Shown here piece by piece: positions 11,030 through 23,659 of a stretch of DNA of 64,000 bases. Each line of letters starts with the position of its first letter. Within the stretch, counting starts at the first letter, position 1. The position numbers and the translations under genes were made by a program. Below the pieces are notes generated by a model. The model searched no databases, was not told the DNA's origin, and saw only the letters and a list, made by a program, of their open reading frames with translations. The stretch is from Primulina eburnea (taxonomy: Eukaryota; Streptophyta; Magnoliopsida; Lamiales; Gesneriaceae): NCBI RefSeq assembly GCF_022965805.1, contig NC_133105.1, forward strand, positions 27,813,208-27,877,207. Reading direction: 5' to 3'.

Positions 11030-14000
11030 GTATTTGTGAAGGCCCGAAAATCCTCGCTTGAAAATTTGCAGAAAATTAAAAATTTTCTTTCTTAAATGCC
11101 TCATTCATAACTAAACCGATAAACAAAGTTTGATATTCAAAATGGCAGCGGAAGTAAATATTTGTTTGCAAAAATAACAAGTTAAAAATATTCAACAACG
11201 GATAAAAATGTTTGCATAAAATGGTAAGTGCTGAAATGAGGTCCTCGGGTGCCACTATTGTCGACCCAAGCTGGCTCACTGGTCCCCGCCCTCGGCCCCA
11301 TGCTCATCAATACCTACAATTATCAAGTCTAGTGAGCCTAAACACTCAGCATGCATATATCGTAGATAGCGAGTAAATACTATATTAAAATTTGCATGGG
11401 GTAAAATATCATGTCATGAGGCATACTGAAAATAACTTATACTGAGCAATTATAATACGTGCATAACTTGAATTGGATAATCATAGAAAAAGGGTTTGCT
11501 CCTTGGAGCCCTGTACTGAAATAATTTGTAATAATTTTCTGTTGAGATTATGGTCTACGCATGTGGCCTCTGTACTGAACTGAACTGTCCGATCACTGGC
11601 GACCGGGGTACCAAACTGAACTGATCAGTCACTGGCAACCGGGTGGTACCAAACTGAACTGATCGGTCACTGGCGATCTGTGTAAAATAATACTCCCATG
11701 ATAGTGAATTGACCACAAGCAATATCGCATAAATCTCAAAAATAAGTATTTTCTATTTTTTTTCACGTAATAAAATTAAATGGCATAAAGTAATATCCTA
11801 AATTATTTTACCGACTGGATTGGATCGTCCTCAGGCTCGCTGCGACCTAAATATGCCATGAAAATATGCAATAGCTTTTACTTGACTAACTATGCAATTA
11901 AGTTCCAAAAAATACGACAATGACGCTCGACGACTTCGTATTTAATCATGACTCTGAACCAACCCGAACCAACACTGGACCAACGTATAGTCATGATTAA
12001 AATACGCTTGAAATTATGATTTTATGATCCTAATATAGTGAGGGTCGAAATCTAGGTGAATGGAGGCCAAAACATGAAACGCTCTTTCGAGAGTCAACTT
12101 GGCACATCGCACCGTAAATTCTCGTACGACCTCAAAAATGATCCGAATCATGAACGGTCAAAAACACGACCTTCCTAACTCCATGAGGCACTGTACAGTC
12201 CAAGGCCATAGGCTAAAAGCCAACCGAGAACTCAAACGAGCCTCCGAACCGACAAAGCAAGTTGCTGTCAAATTCCAGCAGCAGCAACTTTGCTTGCATC
12301 GCGTCGTTTGCGAGACTTTTGGCCATTGGGGCTTGAACCACCGACCAGAGCCTCTCAACAACATCCCAAGGAATGATTTGAACCATGGCTAAGGGCCCTA
12401 GGCCAGCCACAGTTCGCACCATTCCAGCAAACATCAGAAACTCCAACCGAGAACACACGTACATGCGTGTGTAGTGTTTTGTTTTGATTGCTGTCTCGTG
12501 TCGTTCCAGTGGCCATTTGATTGACCATGGCACAATCTAGACATCTAGGGGCATGGTATGAACCGTGGCTAGGGGCCCTAGGCCAACCAAGATCCATACC
12601 ATTCCACAAAATCGAAAACACAAGCTGCTGTAAAAAAAACGAAGGGGCCGAGAGGGGAGGGCTGTTCTTGCATTTGATTTAAAACCGGCTGCACCGTGGA
12701 CCAAGCCACCAAAAGGGCGACTTAGTCACGTCTTATACATGCTAGGGAAGTGATCTAACCATGGCTATAGGCCCTTGGAGCAGCCAAGATCATATCCTTT
12801 CTCCTTTGACAGCACACACAGAATTTCGAAACACAAATGGCAAGGAAGAGAAGTTGCTGTTATTTTCGATTTCTGTCATGCATGGGGGTTGTTTAAATGG
12901 ACCATCACGGTCTTGACACACCCTAGTATGTGTCTATATGTAGCCTAGTGAGCCTGGAGTCGAACCATCCACCTGAAACCACAAAACAAGAGAAAACCGT
13001 GAATTGTACAATGAAGGGCCGAAATCTGCATGTACATTATTTTTTTTTTGAAATTTCTTGGTGTGTTTCGGTTTTTGCATATAAAAGATGATCATGTAAT
13101 GTTAAATAAATGATAATAGGACTTGATTGAGGATTTGAAAGAAATAAAGACATGCCTTTGTTTCGTTTGAATGAAAAACGAAAGAATACGATGACTCGGC
13201 GCGGAGGAGACGGAGTTGCTTCTCTACCTTGTTTTCTCTCGACTTTCTCTCAAATTTTCTCACGGTTATTGCACGATTTTTCTCTATGGTTTTCCTCTGA
13301 TTTTCGGTGGTAGGGTGAGGGAGAGATGTCTAGGAATTAAATGGGAAGATACAAGATAAATGGAAGGGATTAATCTTTTCTATCCTTGAGTTGAGATACT
13401 GATGGAAATGATTTGCTACCAAAAAGATTTTGAGGGATATGCTGAATGTATTGGTCGATGGTTTGGTCTAGGGTCAAGAAAGATTTTGCTTAATTAAATT
13501 ATTTGGTAGTGATTTAAAAGTTGGGGAGGATATATCTATCTAGAAAAATTAAGGGGGATAATTAAGGAATGAGTTGAATAATCACAACTAAATCTTTTAA
13601 AATGGGGAGAGGGCCGATTTTCTTATCAAACAAATGAAATGGAATATTGCTTAGTTATCAATTAAATGTGGATGAAAAATGGTGAGGAATTCATCTCCCA
13701 AAAATAGATAATGAAGGGATCAAGGAATTGAGTTGTTAACAAATTTTAAATTGAATAAAAAGGGCCGAAAATTATAATAAAAGAGGAGGGAAAATATTTC
13801 TTGAATATTGTATTTTAACTCTTTAGTGTTTTATCTACTCATTAAATATTTAAAAGAATTAATGAATTAATTATTGGACTCTATTTACTACTCATCTCCA
13901 CTTATTCAAATAATTCCTTAAACCTTATTTTACAATAAATTTAATCATTATTTATCTTAAATTTTAGAAAATGTTTTCTTACTAGTAAATTTTATCTCTT

Positions 14001-14179
14001 TACTCCAACTCCGGTCCGGCCTCACCGAATTAACTGAAAAGAATAAAATCTAAACTACTGGATAAAATAATTAAGTTCAAAGAAAACACTTAAATACTCA
14101 TGCAATGAAGTCAATTAAATTTAAAATACTAGAATTATGCATGGCTTATACGCAGTCTAATTACGGGTTCTACAGTATT
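11030..14179 (-). mobile_element. Solo gypsy-type LTR (3.1 kb) with GTATT target duplication
   Basis: A 3140-base LTR (11035-14174) starts TGTAGAACCC in minus sense and ends TTCACA. It is flanked by GTATT at 11030-11034 and 14175-14179, a perfect 5-bp target duplication. It is related to the LTR at 24652-28250 (same order of a CTCGGG/GTCGACCC block and a TCTAGTGAG block). It lacks internal sequence. It includes repeated GACCGGGTGGTACC-like units near 11590-11690 and repeated CCATGGCTAGGGGCCCTAGG units near 12385-12780; overlapping short open frames at 12099-12621 arise from these and are not genes. Confidence 0.85.
12380..12790. repeat. Repeated CATGGCTA-GGCCCTAGG units in LTR
   Basis: Three diverged units about 180-200 bases apart share GGTNNGAACC(A/G)TGGCTA followed by a GGCCCTAGG-type palindrome (near 12380, 12560 and 12760). 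They lie inside the solo gypsy LTR. Function unknown. Confidence 0.55.
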
Positions 14180-14508
14180 ACTTGTTATCACAGTTGGGGT
14201 TTGCCGAGTCATTAGCTCACTAGGTGTGAATTATGCATGTGACAATGTTTATGATGATATTTGAGGACTTGATGGTTGAACTGGCTAAACTGATAGTGCT
14301 CATAACCCGATAACCATTGCTAGTTTTTCCACACGATTATGATTTTACCGTACTTTTAAAAATTTTATGACTTTAATGCTTTTGAGAGGATTTAAGAGTT
14401 TGTGTTATTTTTGAAAAAATGTTAAATTTAAGTTTGGCTTGACGATTTTATGTTTGCGTTGTGATTTTTGAGTAAAATAGTTGGTTGAGTTATTTTAAAT
14501 GATGGAAA

Positions 14509-14534
<26 letters not shown>
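14509..14534. repeat. (AT)n microsatellite
   Basis: Alternating AT about 260 bases upstream of the PDS5C-like start codon. It may lie in the promoter or 5' leader; no specific TATA box could be chosen among the AT runs. Confidence 0.8.
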
Positions 14535-14539
<5 letters not shown>

Positions 14540-14795
14540 GGTCGAAAGTTTTAAAGAAAAAAAAATTCTCTTGTATATTTAAAAAAAAGAATAATAGATG
14601 TTCGATCTGGGTTATTCTAGGTTTTTCAAATATGAAATATATACAAAATATGAATATTATATATTTTTTGAAAATAAAATAGCTAAATTTTCTCCCTACC
14701 CCGTCGTTCTTAGGGTTCCTGAGTCGGTTATTCGATGCTGTTGAATCGAGCTGCAAATTGTTTATTTGTGTAGAACGATCTGTTATTAGAAAATT

Positions 14796-17700
14796 ATGCC
14801 GACGCTTTCAGATATGGAGTTGGAAGAAAGGCTCACAGCAGCTGGGAACGCTCTTTTTCAGCCCCCCTCTTCTCTCGATGAGGTTCTGCGTCTCCTCGAT
14901 GTAAGCTATCTCTCTCCCTCCAAACTAATCTCTTGAATTGTGTTGTTTCATATGCAATTTTTTTACTGGAAGGCGTGACACTCGGTTACTGGAACCATCG
15001 TTCGGAATTTGTAAACTGAGTATAGAAAAATTATAAACATCACAAGGTGCTTTTTTAAATAATTACCTTTATTTTGTACGAGAAATCAATTATTTTTATC
15101 CATGTAACTATATACATTTTTTTTTGTTGGAGCCACTTGATCCTTGTTTCTGTTATCACTTGTATGAGTATATCCCTCTTATTTGAAAAAAAAGGGAGGG
15201 GAATGCATATTTTTGAGAAGAATATAACTCTATTTCTACACATTACATCTTTACTGATGGAATACTAAAGAAGATTCATTAGCCACCAAATGCTTTAATT
15301 GGGGGTAACAATCCTTAAATTCATTAAGGTGAAAAAATTCATTACCAATTTGTTTATGCTAGCTAATTAATTCTCTTGGTATACAGTCTCTTATATTTTT
15401 TGTTCTTTTGACTTGATTTAAGCGAATTGAGGAACTTCTTTCAAAAGTGGAGCAGTCACCTACCAAATCCATGCTAACTGCCCTTTCACCGCTAATGGAT
15501 GCGTTGATTACAGAATATTTTCTAAAGCATTCTGATGTTGATGTAAAAGTAGGTGTGGCTTCTTGTGTCGGTGAGATCACCCGAATTACTGCCCCAGATG
15601 CTCCATATGATGATGACAAAATGAAGGTGATTCTTACCCCACCTCTTGCTACATGGGTGTTTTCCCCTGGGATGTTTTCATAACTTTTCATATGGGCATA
15701 ATACAGGATGTTTTTCACTTGATTGTATCATCTTTTGAGGATTTATCGGACACATCTAGCAGATCTCATCATAAGAGGGCCTCTATTCTTGAAACTGTGG
15801 CAAAAGTCAGGTCTTGTGTTATCATGTTGGATTTAGAATGTGATCAGATGATCGTTGAGATGTTTCAGCACTTTCTTAAAGCTATAAGGTACAGGTTGGG
15901 CGTGTATCGATTGAGTGTTGTTTTATGTCTAGCCTTTGACAAGGTTTATTTGCTTCACATTCCTTCAAGTCCATATTAGCCAACTTTCTACTGATTTTTC
16001 CTCGTTGTACGGCCAAATTTGAGTTCTGTAAGTATATGAAATCTTTTGATAAATATTTCAAAAACTTGATCAAAATCTTACAAAATTCAGTAAAGCTATA
16101 GAAACTATCTAGAAAAGAAACAATAGAGGTACTTGAGTAAGAGTTTTGGTAACACGTGAAGGATGAAGTGAAGTACTGAAGTAAGTATATGTGAAACTAG
16201 GCAATTTTGAAATTTGCAATATTTTTCCTTTTCAATTATTCAAAAACAGAAATTTGATAATTAGTTGATATGCACAGAAATATTTATCATTTTCCGTTGC
16301 TCTACTTGTTGACATTACCTACCTAACTTTAAATAGTATGTTTTAGGCACCTTTCTTAGATATGGCACACGGCTGAGTTTTTGCTGCTCATGCCTTGTGG
16401 TTTGTACCTCGAGCCTAAGTCCTTTTCTGGTGACATCAGGCATTATTAATCATGAGATACTCAATTAAATTGATGAAAATTTCAACTGAAGAGATGAAAC
16501 TGAGATTAATAATTGCGCAATGTATTGATGAAGGGAACTTGATGTTGGATTTATTGAAAGAATTAATTAGCAAATGAATTTTGAGAGTCTTTAGGAATAT
16601 CTAGTTTGCCTTCAAAGTTCGGAGTTTTAGGTGGGTAATCTACACAACTTTACACTCTACTGCATCATATTTGAAAAGGGATGGCAATTAATACTTGTTG
16701 GATTTTGGACTGTGTAACGATTAACCATGAAAGCTATGCTATTTTATGACAATGTTCAGTCTGAACTGCTTAAGTACTGTTAATGTGATACTTCCAGAGT
16801 TCATCATTCAGAAATCATTTTTGCATCCATGGAGACCGTTATGACACTGGTCATAGAAGAAAGTGAAGATATCTCTTCAGACCTACTCAATCCCATTTTA
16901 GATACCTTGAAAAGGAACAATAAGGTTAATTTTTTAGACTTTTATTCAAACTTTGAACCCTCCTTTATTTCTTTGCTAATTAATAGATGCTTGACAGGAG
17001 GTTCTTCCAATCGCAAAGAAATTAGCTGAGAAAGTTATTCAGAATTGTGCACAGAAGCTTAGACCTTATTTAACACTAGCATTAAAAACTTCAGATACTA
17101 ATTTTGATGATTATAGCGGAGTTGTAGCTTCCACATGCGAGCCAAATGCTAGTACTGTTGGGAACAGTAATGAAAACATCTCCAAATACCAGAAGGTATG
17201 GTTTCTGTTCTATTGCAAATCATCTTACCTATGTGTTCTTGCTTTCTGGTTTGGTAAGCCACAGGGTCTACTTGTGATCTCAGTTTTACTTTCTTCCAAA
17301 TTCAAACATTTAGGTAAGTACTATATCTATATGTCATGTTGTTGCATTTTTGTGTTTTGTTATTGTCCTTAAGGATTTAATTTGAGATCTTTGCTATTAA
17401 GTCTTAGCATACCTTACTTTTGAGGAATGGTGCTCAGGAATTTTAGTTAATTGATTTGTTAGATTCTGTTTTTCAGCTCCTTTTAATGCATGTATTGCAT
17501 TTATTTTTTAAAAAACTTGCTTGTATTACCTCTATTTTTTTTATAAACTTACATGTTTTGCCTCTATTAGCGAGGCTTTAATCAGATAAGCTAGTTTATT
17601 AGAATATTTGGTTTTTAATTCCAAAAAGAAAATAATGTGCATTTCTTAGTCGTAACAGGTTGAAAGTGAAAAAAAACAAGTTTTGCAGAATAAATCCGGT

Positions 17701-20700
17701 ATCAAGAGACTTGTAATGGTTCTTAAACTAAATTTCAGCCCAAACTTTATTAAAATCCAATTGTACACTTGGTTCATTCCTCCTGCTGAAGACGGATCAG
17801 AATAATAGGCAATGCACAAGAGATCAAAATAAAGAAAAAAAGTACCTTTAGGTTGTGGTTCGATTTTCTTATGTGTGCAGAAGCAAATAGACAAAGAAGA
17901 TGAGAGTGGCGTGTTAGGGCAAGTGCAAGTCAACAAATCGTGGTTTTAATTGGGCTTTTAATCCCAAAAAATTAAAAGCACGGGCCTATAATTCTTTCTT
18001 ATGTCATGTTCTAGTTTAATTCAGCTTTCAAAAATTAAAAACCAAAAAAAAATTTCCCAAAATAACTTTAAACCCCTAGGCCCGCCTTGAACAGCCTCGG
18101 CCCGCCTAAGAGCGCCTAGTCGCCTTTGCCGCATATGCTGGCCGCCTATAACCTTTTCGGTGCGGTCAAGCGGCGCTAGGCGGTCGCCTAGCCCGAGTTT
18201 TAGAACATTCATGTTCATTCATTCGTTATATGAATATTGATGCAATGCGCGTTACATAAAACTGAGTTGATTGCGGAGCGAGAACACAGATACGCTTCAA
18301 AAGTTTATTCTCACCCCACTTTTGACATTTATAAGTTTATCATTGTTTTATGTTGAAAAATTTATTACGCTTAAACGTTCTTTTTTATGTTATAACGCCT
18401 TTCCAAAGGGGTTCATTATATTTGTCAATTCTGGCTTGCAATCATCACTTTGAAATAATTTCCCCATCTAGTTCTCGCCCTTTTACTGTTCTGTTTTTGT
18501 AAATGTTCAAGTCAAATAATATGATAAAATTGTAAAGGAAGTTGTTGATTCTTTCATATATTTTGGGATACTAGTGACGATATATTAATATATTTTTTCT
18601 TTCTAACTTGCACCAGCTTTGAAAGCCAAGAATTTTTTATGGGCAAAAACTCTCATTCGGTTGTAAGTGTATGACTGTAAATCGAATTTTTTTTCTTGCT
18701 GATGCAACCCCGCATTTTCTTATTTTGCTATTATGATTTAAAATATGTTCATTGCTCAAGACCACCTTGTCTATTTCTCCGGGGCCATTCCTGTAATAAA
18801 TTTCTCACGAGTGTTATTGTGAAGTCTGACAAGGGTTAAAATCTTGCTAGCATAATTTGTCGTGGTAACAATGATGTGCCTTGCTAGCCAGTGTTACACG
18901 GCTTTTCTTTCGCCAAACAATGTACTGATTCTTGAAACCAAATGAAGTAAGGATAATTCTGGACACCGAGAGACCAGGGGTAGCCTCAATTTGAAAATAT
19001 ATTTGTTAGTCAGAATTTCTTTTCACCGAAAGGGGCAGTAGGATCACATTCGACTAATCGAGTTGGTGGATTGTGAATATTCACCAGCCACACTCTCGGT
19101 TGGGAAAGGCATTATTCCTATTTGCTTTAAAAGTGATTGTTTGATCTCATTGGTTTTGAACAGGTGGCTAAAGAGGGTTCAGCTGAGACCCCTGTGCTGG
19201 ATAAAGATGCCCCTGTGACAAGATCACCCAAGTCAATTAGCAGTATCAATGAGATCATGACTGAAGAAACAATTCCTGATGCACATTATTCAAACATGGC
19301 AGATTCTAGCCAAAATGTCGAGGACAAATCAATGTCCAAAACTGTATCTAATGATTTGGGTGCTCGAAAACCAAAGATCTCGGGGCTTAAAGTGGAAACC
19401 GATGCTAAGAGAAAGGGAAGACGGTTTAAACCTGAGAATAATTTAGCAGTGTCTACAGATCTTCTTGATGATCAGAAACAAAATAAACAAGTGCCATGTC
19501 ACCAAGACATTGCAGCTAAAGATGGTTCACCTGATGAGATTCTCCCTGTTGAAGCTGACTTATCTTTGGACAATGTTAATGATATTAGTATTCATCCTCC
19601 GCAATTAAAAGCACTTGAGAAAGAGGATGTAAATTTAGCATCTTCAACTCAAAGCCCTGGCATACCTGCCGATAGTCGATCTAAGAAGGCTGGTCGAGCA
19701 AACAGGAAGGAGAACTTGGGTACAAAAGAGACTAAGAAGGCACTTGAAGGAACAGATATTTTAAAAGCAAAACAGCGTCGCTCATTGAAAAAGAAATCTG
19801 ACAAGACAATTGACAAGGATAAAGTTTTAACGGAAGAAGTTTTGTCCAAGAATGATCGTATGAGTACCAGTGATTCAGAGGCAAGATCAGTGGATCCAAC
19901 TGAAAAGTTGAGGGATGCAAGTAACAAGGTGGAGGATGGATCCTCTTTGTCAAAGAAAGTAGGGAAAAAGGGTGCACAAAAGAAGCCTGATAGTTTGAAA
20001 TTTTCTTCCAAAGAAGATCATGGACAAGTAATCATATTTTCTCTTGATTATTTATTTAATTATTTTAATTTTTTTTCAGTTACTTTTCCTGACTGATATA
20101 TTTTTTTGTTTCAAAACATGCTTCTCTTTTTCATCTGTAGGACATGGTTGCCTCACCAAGGACTCCTTTAAAATCATCAAAAAATGAGGACAGTGTGGAT
20201 GAAACTAAAAGGATGAGTAATAAGAGAAAACGATCTCCAGGCACACAGAAAGTGCGTCATAATTTTTTTTCTTTTATCGTGACTTTCATATCCTACTATA
20301 GAACCGTAGGTTCCTTGCACCTGTATTCCTTATGTTTAGTTTGGATATCGGTCATATCGAGGACATTATTATCTCTCTTATTTATGCTTGGTCAGAGAGA
20401 TTTCCAGTTGCTTCTTTTTTATTTTTTTGAAAAAATGTTCAAGAGATTTTGGATGATGAGAAAATTTAGGTCGGTTCCTCATCAAGTGCAAGGACATCAT
20501 AGGAAGTGGTGAATGTCCATCTCCCTTTTTTGATAGTTTGTTTCTTATTTTTCCTTTTAAAAAAAGGATGCATCACATGTAATAATACTGTTTTTGCGCT
20601 TGAAATATTCTTTTGAAACACGTGTAAAATTGCTTTGTTGCACTGGCATTTAGAGAAAGTGCACAACCAAACTTTCAACAATATAAGTCAGTTCAGTTCA

Positions 20701-21513
20701 GTTCATTGTTATTTGGTGTCAGACATCTGAGACTAAAGAGTACGGGGAGGAATTGCTTGGCTCAAAAGTTAAGGTCTGGTGGCCAAAAGATCAGATGTAA
20801 GTCCTCCTTACATTCCACTCTGTACATAAAAGTGTTTATGAACAAAATTACTTTTTTTATGATGCTTTCATCGCTGTCAGGTTTTATGAAGGTGTTATTT
20901 CTTCTTTTGATTCTGTCAAGAAGAAGCATATGGTGAGGAAAAGATATCTTTCTTCCTTTCATTAATTACTTTGATTTGCATTGAAAACTTGTTTCAGTGT
21001 AAACTGGCTTCCATCTGAAATAGGTGTTGTATAATGATGGCGACAAAGAAGTCCTAAATCTAGGAAGGGAGCGATGGGAATTGGTTGGCGATGATTCTTT
21101 TGCTGCCATGGTTAGAATTAGAAATTTGCTGGTTTCTAATTCCTATTAAGACCTCATATATATGATATATTTGACAATTTGTGTGACTAGGGCAAATCTA
21201 TTGAGCATTCAAGTCCTGATGCATCCTCAGACATGTAAGTTTATTCTCCAGTTGCTACCTCTTCCATGTTTTATTACTTCCTAGTACCCCTTCATTAGAA
21301 TTAAGGTATTTATCTTCAACTTTGAAGGCTTGCAGCTATAACTACTGTGTCAATTTATGTTAGCTGGGTATCCATCGTTGAACTATTGTCTGGGATTAAG
21401 GGATGAGATTTACATTTTTAGTTGAGGATTAATGGGAAGATCCCTGGATCATCTGCATTTCCCCGTTTGAATTGTGTTTTCATCCTGAAACCAGTTTCCT
21501 TAGTCAATCTATA

Positions 21514-21553
<40 letters not shown>

Positions 21554-22519
21554 CACTCAACGGGAAAACACATGCTTTTTCTCTCAAGTTGCAACTATCC
21601 ATTGAACTTTAGCAACTGTCCGTTGATAATGTTCAAGTACTTTTTCCATTCACTTGGACTTGTAAAATCTTGAAAGAAGGTGAATGGTTTAAAGCCATCA
21701 AAAGCGTATAGTGGCATATCCTTAAACAAATTCTCCAATCCCAAAACAAATTCCTAGATTTGCAGGGAAACCTTGCTAAAATTCGTGAAATTTCCTTAGT
21801 GGGGAGAATTTTGATGGAGAAATTATTTTTGGAATCATTCAGTGAATGTTTATACTGATTATTTCTTTCTTTTTACCAGGCGCAGGAATAAGACAGGTTA
21901 TCCCATTTCTGAATTGTCAAGCAAGCAGAGGAAGATGGATGGTTCACTTAAAAGGTGGTTCTTATAATTCCCAGTTTCCCCGTACATTTTTTGTTTAAAA
22001 TTAAAGGTCAAATTATACTAATAATCAATGGCTTGTAGCAAGTCCACATCTGGTAAGCCGAATGATGTAAAGTCTGGTGGGAAATCTGGAAGCAAATTTA
22101 AGAATGGTGGCAAAGCAGAGTTGAAGTCCAAAAGTAACTCAAAATCCAGTGGGAAATCTATAGCAGATTCTGTCAAGGATAAAAACCCTTCTCAGAAACA
22201 CAGGGGTAAATCTCATGAAGATTCTGCTAAGACATCTGGTAGATCTAGAGATGATGTTGCCAAAACTTCGAGCCACTCGAAACCAGACCGCCTCCGAAAT
22301 GTCAATTCTAAAGGTAATACTCCACAAAGTGGCAGATCCAGTAGTGACAACGGAACAGGGACAGCAAAAGCTAGTTCGTCAAAGTTGAAAGAAACTGATC
22401 ACATTAAGGGAAAAACCACTGACTCGGCAAAATCACAAGAATCCATCATAGGGAAATCACCAGATACTGCGAAGTCTCAAGAAAGTGAAACCAAGGCTGC
22501 AAAAAAGCGAAGGAGATGA
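14796..22519 (+). CDS. PDS5C: Sister chromatid cohesion protein PDS5C-like
   Basis: Cohesin co-factor that binds the cohesin ring on chromatin; plant PDS5 proteins act in cohesion, DNA repair and meiosis. Thirteen exons by GT-AG sites and unbroken frame: 14796-14900, 15423-15626, 15707-15888, 16798-16924, 16998-17195, 19164-20027, 20141-20251, 20723-20796, 20881-20932, 21024-21110, 21191-21234, 21880-21954, 22039-22519. They encode 867 residues, close to the 873 I recall for Arabidopsis PDS5C. Residues 1-270 are the HEAT-like cohesion domain (ITAPDAPYDDDKMK, LETVAKVRSCVIMLDLECD). Residues 273-597 are charged and disordered. Residues 609-664 form a Tudor domain (SKVKVWWP, FYEG, YNDGD, LNLGRERWEL), which in this family reads methyl-lysine. 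The tail is lysine/serine-rich and ends KKRRR. No frameshift or stop is seen. The C/D paralogue choice is inferred. Confidence 0.93.
17600..18370. repeat. Repeat in PDS5 intron 5, shared with 3' flank
   Basis: Intron 5 (17196-19163, about 2 kb) holds blocks also found downstream of the gene at 22722-23050: GAATATTTGGTTTTT, TTCCAAAAAG, GTGCATTTCT, TTTTGCAGAAT, and CGTTATATGA followed by GAGCGAGAAC-type text and GACATTTATAA-type text. In the intron the copy is split by about 550 bases (17650-18200) that include a GC-rich GGCGGCCTAGGCG-type stretch near 18080-18195. It looks like an unnamed mobile or duplicated repeat. Confidence 0.5.
18380..19163. other. Remainder of PDS5 intron 5, no feature seen
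   Basis: AT-rich intron sequence up to the acceptor TTTTGAACAG at 19154-19163. No conserved coding segment, RNA gene or element boundary is recognised. Confidence 0.5.
21514..21552. repeat. (GAT)13 microsatellite in PDS5 intron 11
   Basis: Thirteen perfect GAT units lie in the intron between 21235 and 21879. They are likely length-variable between individuals. They do not touch a splice site. Confidence 0.95.
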
Positions 22520-22721
22520 AGTGCCTTATTAGTCTTCCTTTACGTTGCACTTTTCCTGCAATTTTTTTCTGTGGGTTATTATATTAACTAGGCACGGATG
22601 TTGTAAGTCTGAAGTTGACATGCCTGTTTTAACTGGTTCTGCAGTTGATACTTGTCGTCGAGTCTTGTGATTTATTCTCAGACCAATTGTAGGAATATAT
22701 ATCATATTGCGGATCACTCCT
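22520..22721 (+). other. PDS5C-like 3' UTR and flank
   Basis: Sequence after the TGA at 22517-22519. It is likely the 3' UTR. No clear AATAAA was found, which is common in plants, so the transcript end is undefined. Confidence 0.4.
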
Positions 22722-23050
22722 CTTGGAATATTTGGTTTTTTAGTTCCAAAAAGGAAAAAGAAAAAAGAAAAAAGAAGTTTTGCAGAATATGATTTCCTAG
22801 TTATTAGTTACGGCAGACCAAATAACGTGCATTTCTATGTGATACTCTACGAACGTATGCCACGTTCATACATCCGTTATATGATGATCGGTGCAAGGTG
22901 CACTACGCAAGAATGAGTTAACTGCCTAGCGAGAACGTTGATTCCAAAAACTGATAATAATAGGAGGAATTGTATTTATGCTTAAAAAAAAAATATTTTC
23001 ATGCCGACTTCTGATATTTATAATTTTATCGTTGTGCTATGTTAAGAGGA
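22722..23050. repeat. Repeat copy downstream of PDS5
   Basis: The second location of the blocks described in intron 5 (for example GAATATTTGGTTTTT, AAGTTTTGCAGAAT, CGTTATATGATGATCGGTGCA, GCGAGAACG, GATATTTATAATTTTATCG). It is less interrupted than the intron copy and may define the repeat's original extent. No ends with duplications were identified. Confidence 0.5.
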
Positions 23051-23079
23051 CAATCCTAATTAATCTATTCAAGATTTGA

Positions 23080-23650
23080 TTACGATGTAATAGCTTTATG
23101 AGGCAACTGATCAGCAATATTATTGGCCGATCTTCTCATAATTTTTAAGGAAAGAAAAGTTGGTTTTTTCCATAATCGGTTGAATCTCCAACACAACTGA
23201 ACAATTGGACCACAATCTTCAGCTTTACTCATCACCTCTCGAGCCACCATAATCACGCCAGAGTAAATGCAAATGTTGGTAAGACCTTGACGAAGATAGA
23301 AATCCATACTCGTATAAAGAGCAACCAATTTAAATGTTGGTAAGACCTTGACGAAGATAGAAATCCATACTCGTATAAAGAGCAACCAATTTCGCTCTTT
23401 CTCTGAACTAGGATTACGAATCACACAAGCTTTTGCACCCACAACTTGGCCAAATGAATTTCTTACCATTTCCTCAATACTGTAGATATTCTAATCTCCG
23501 TTATAGCTCGCATCAACATCCATCCTCAGTTGATTCAGCAACGGTGGCGTCCAAAGCCTTTCTAAATCAGAATCCATCCAAATATTTGGAGTCTCGTATA
23601 GCAAATTAGACTCCCTGAACATATCAATAGTTAGAAGGTGTCCAGCGAGC
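23080..23650 (-). pseudogene. RNase H fragment of a LINE
   Basis: The minus strand encodes the order seen in plant LINE-type RNase H (RVT_3) domains: VDASYNGD, VVRNSFGQVVGA-like text, ALYTSMDFYLRQGL, EVMSKAEDCGP, KIMRRSANNIADQLPHKAI. The first catalytic Asp lies in VDASYNGD and the last in NNIADQL. A stop follows NGD, and a 61-base tandem duplication interrupts the middle. No reverse transcriptase is attached. It is a 5'-truncated or captured fragment, not related closely to the LINE array at 39-63 kb. Confidence 0.65.
23271..23392. repeat. 61-bp perfect tandem duplication
   Basis: Bases 23271-23331 and 23332-23392 are identical. The unit starts AAATGTTGGTAAGACC and ends CAACCAATTT. It lies in the RNase H fragment and its perfect identity suggests a recent event. 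Confidence 0.97.
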
Positions 23651-23659
23651 CATTGTCGT

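Larger units (their letters stand above)
8175..14480 (+). mobile_element. Older LTR-like sequence split by two solo LTRs
   Basis: Three pieces (8175-8937, 10385-11029, 14180-14480) join once the two solo LTRs are removed. The last piece has a block near 14205-14250 (TCATTAGCTCACTAGGTGTGA) resembling the reverse complement of 11290-11345 (TCTAGTGAGCCTAAACACTC), suggesting an old gypsy LTR in plus orientation. No coding motif is seen. It ends close to the PDS5 gene. Confidence 0.4.

Noticed and set aside
12099..12621. Overlapping open frames on both strands (about 70-106 codons)
   Set aside because: All lie inside a solo LTR with exact target duplications and arise from repeated CATGGCTA/GGCCCTAGG units.
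20471..20511. Possible extra PDS5 exon between exons 7 and 8
   Set aside because: Bounded by AG and GT-like sites but has an in-frame TAG in the required phase; exon 7 joins exon 8 in phase without it.
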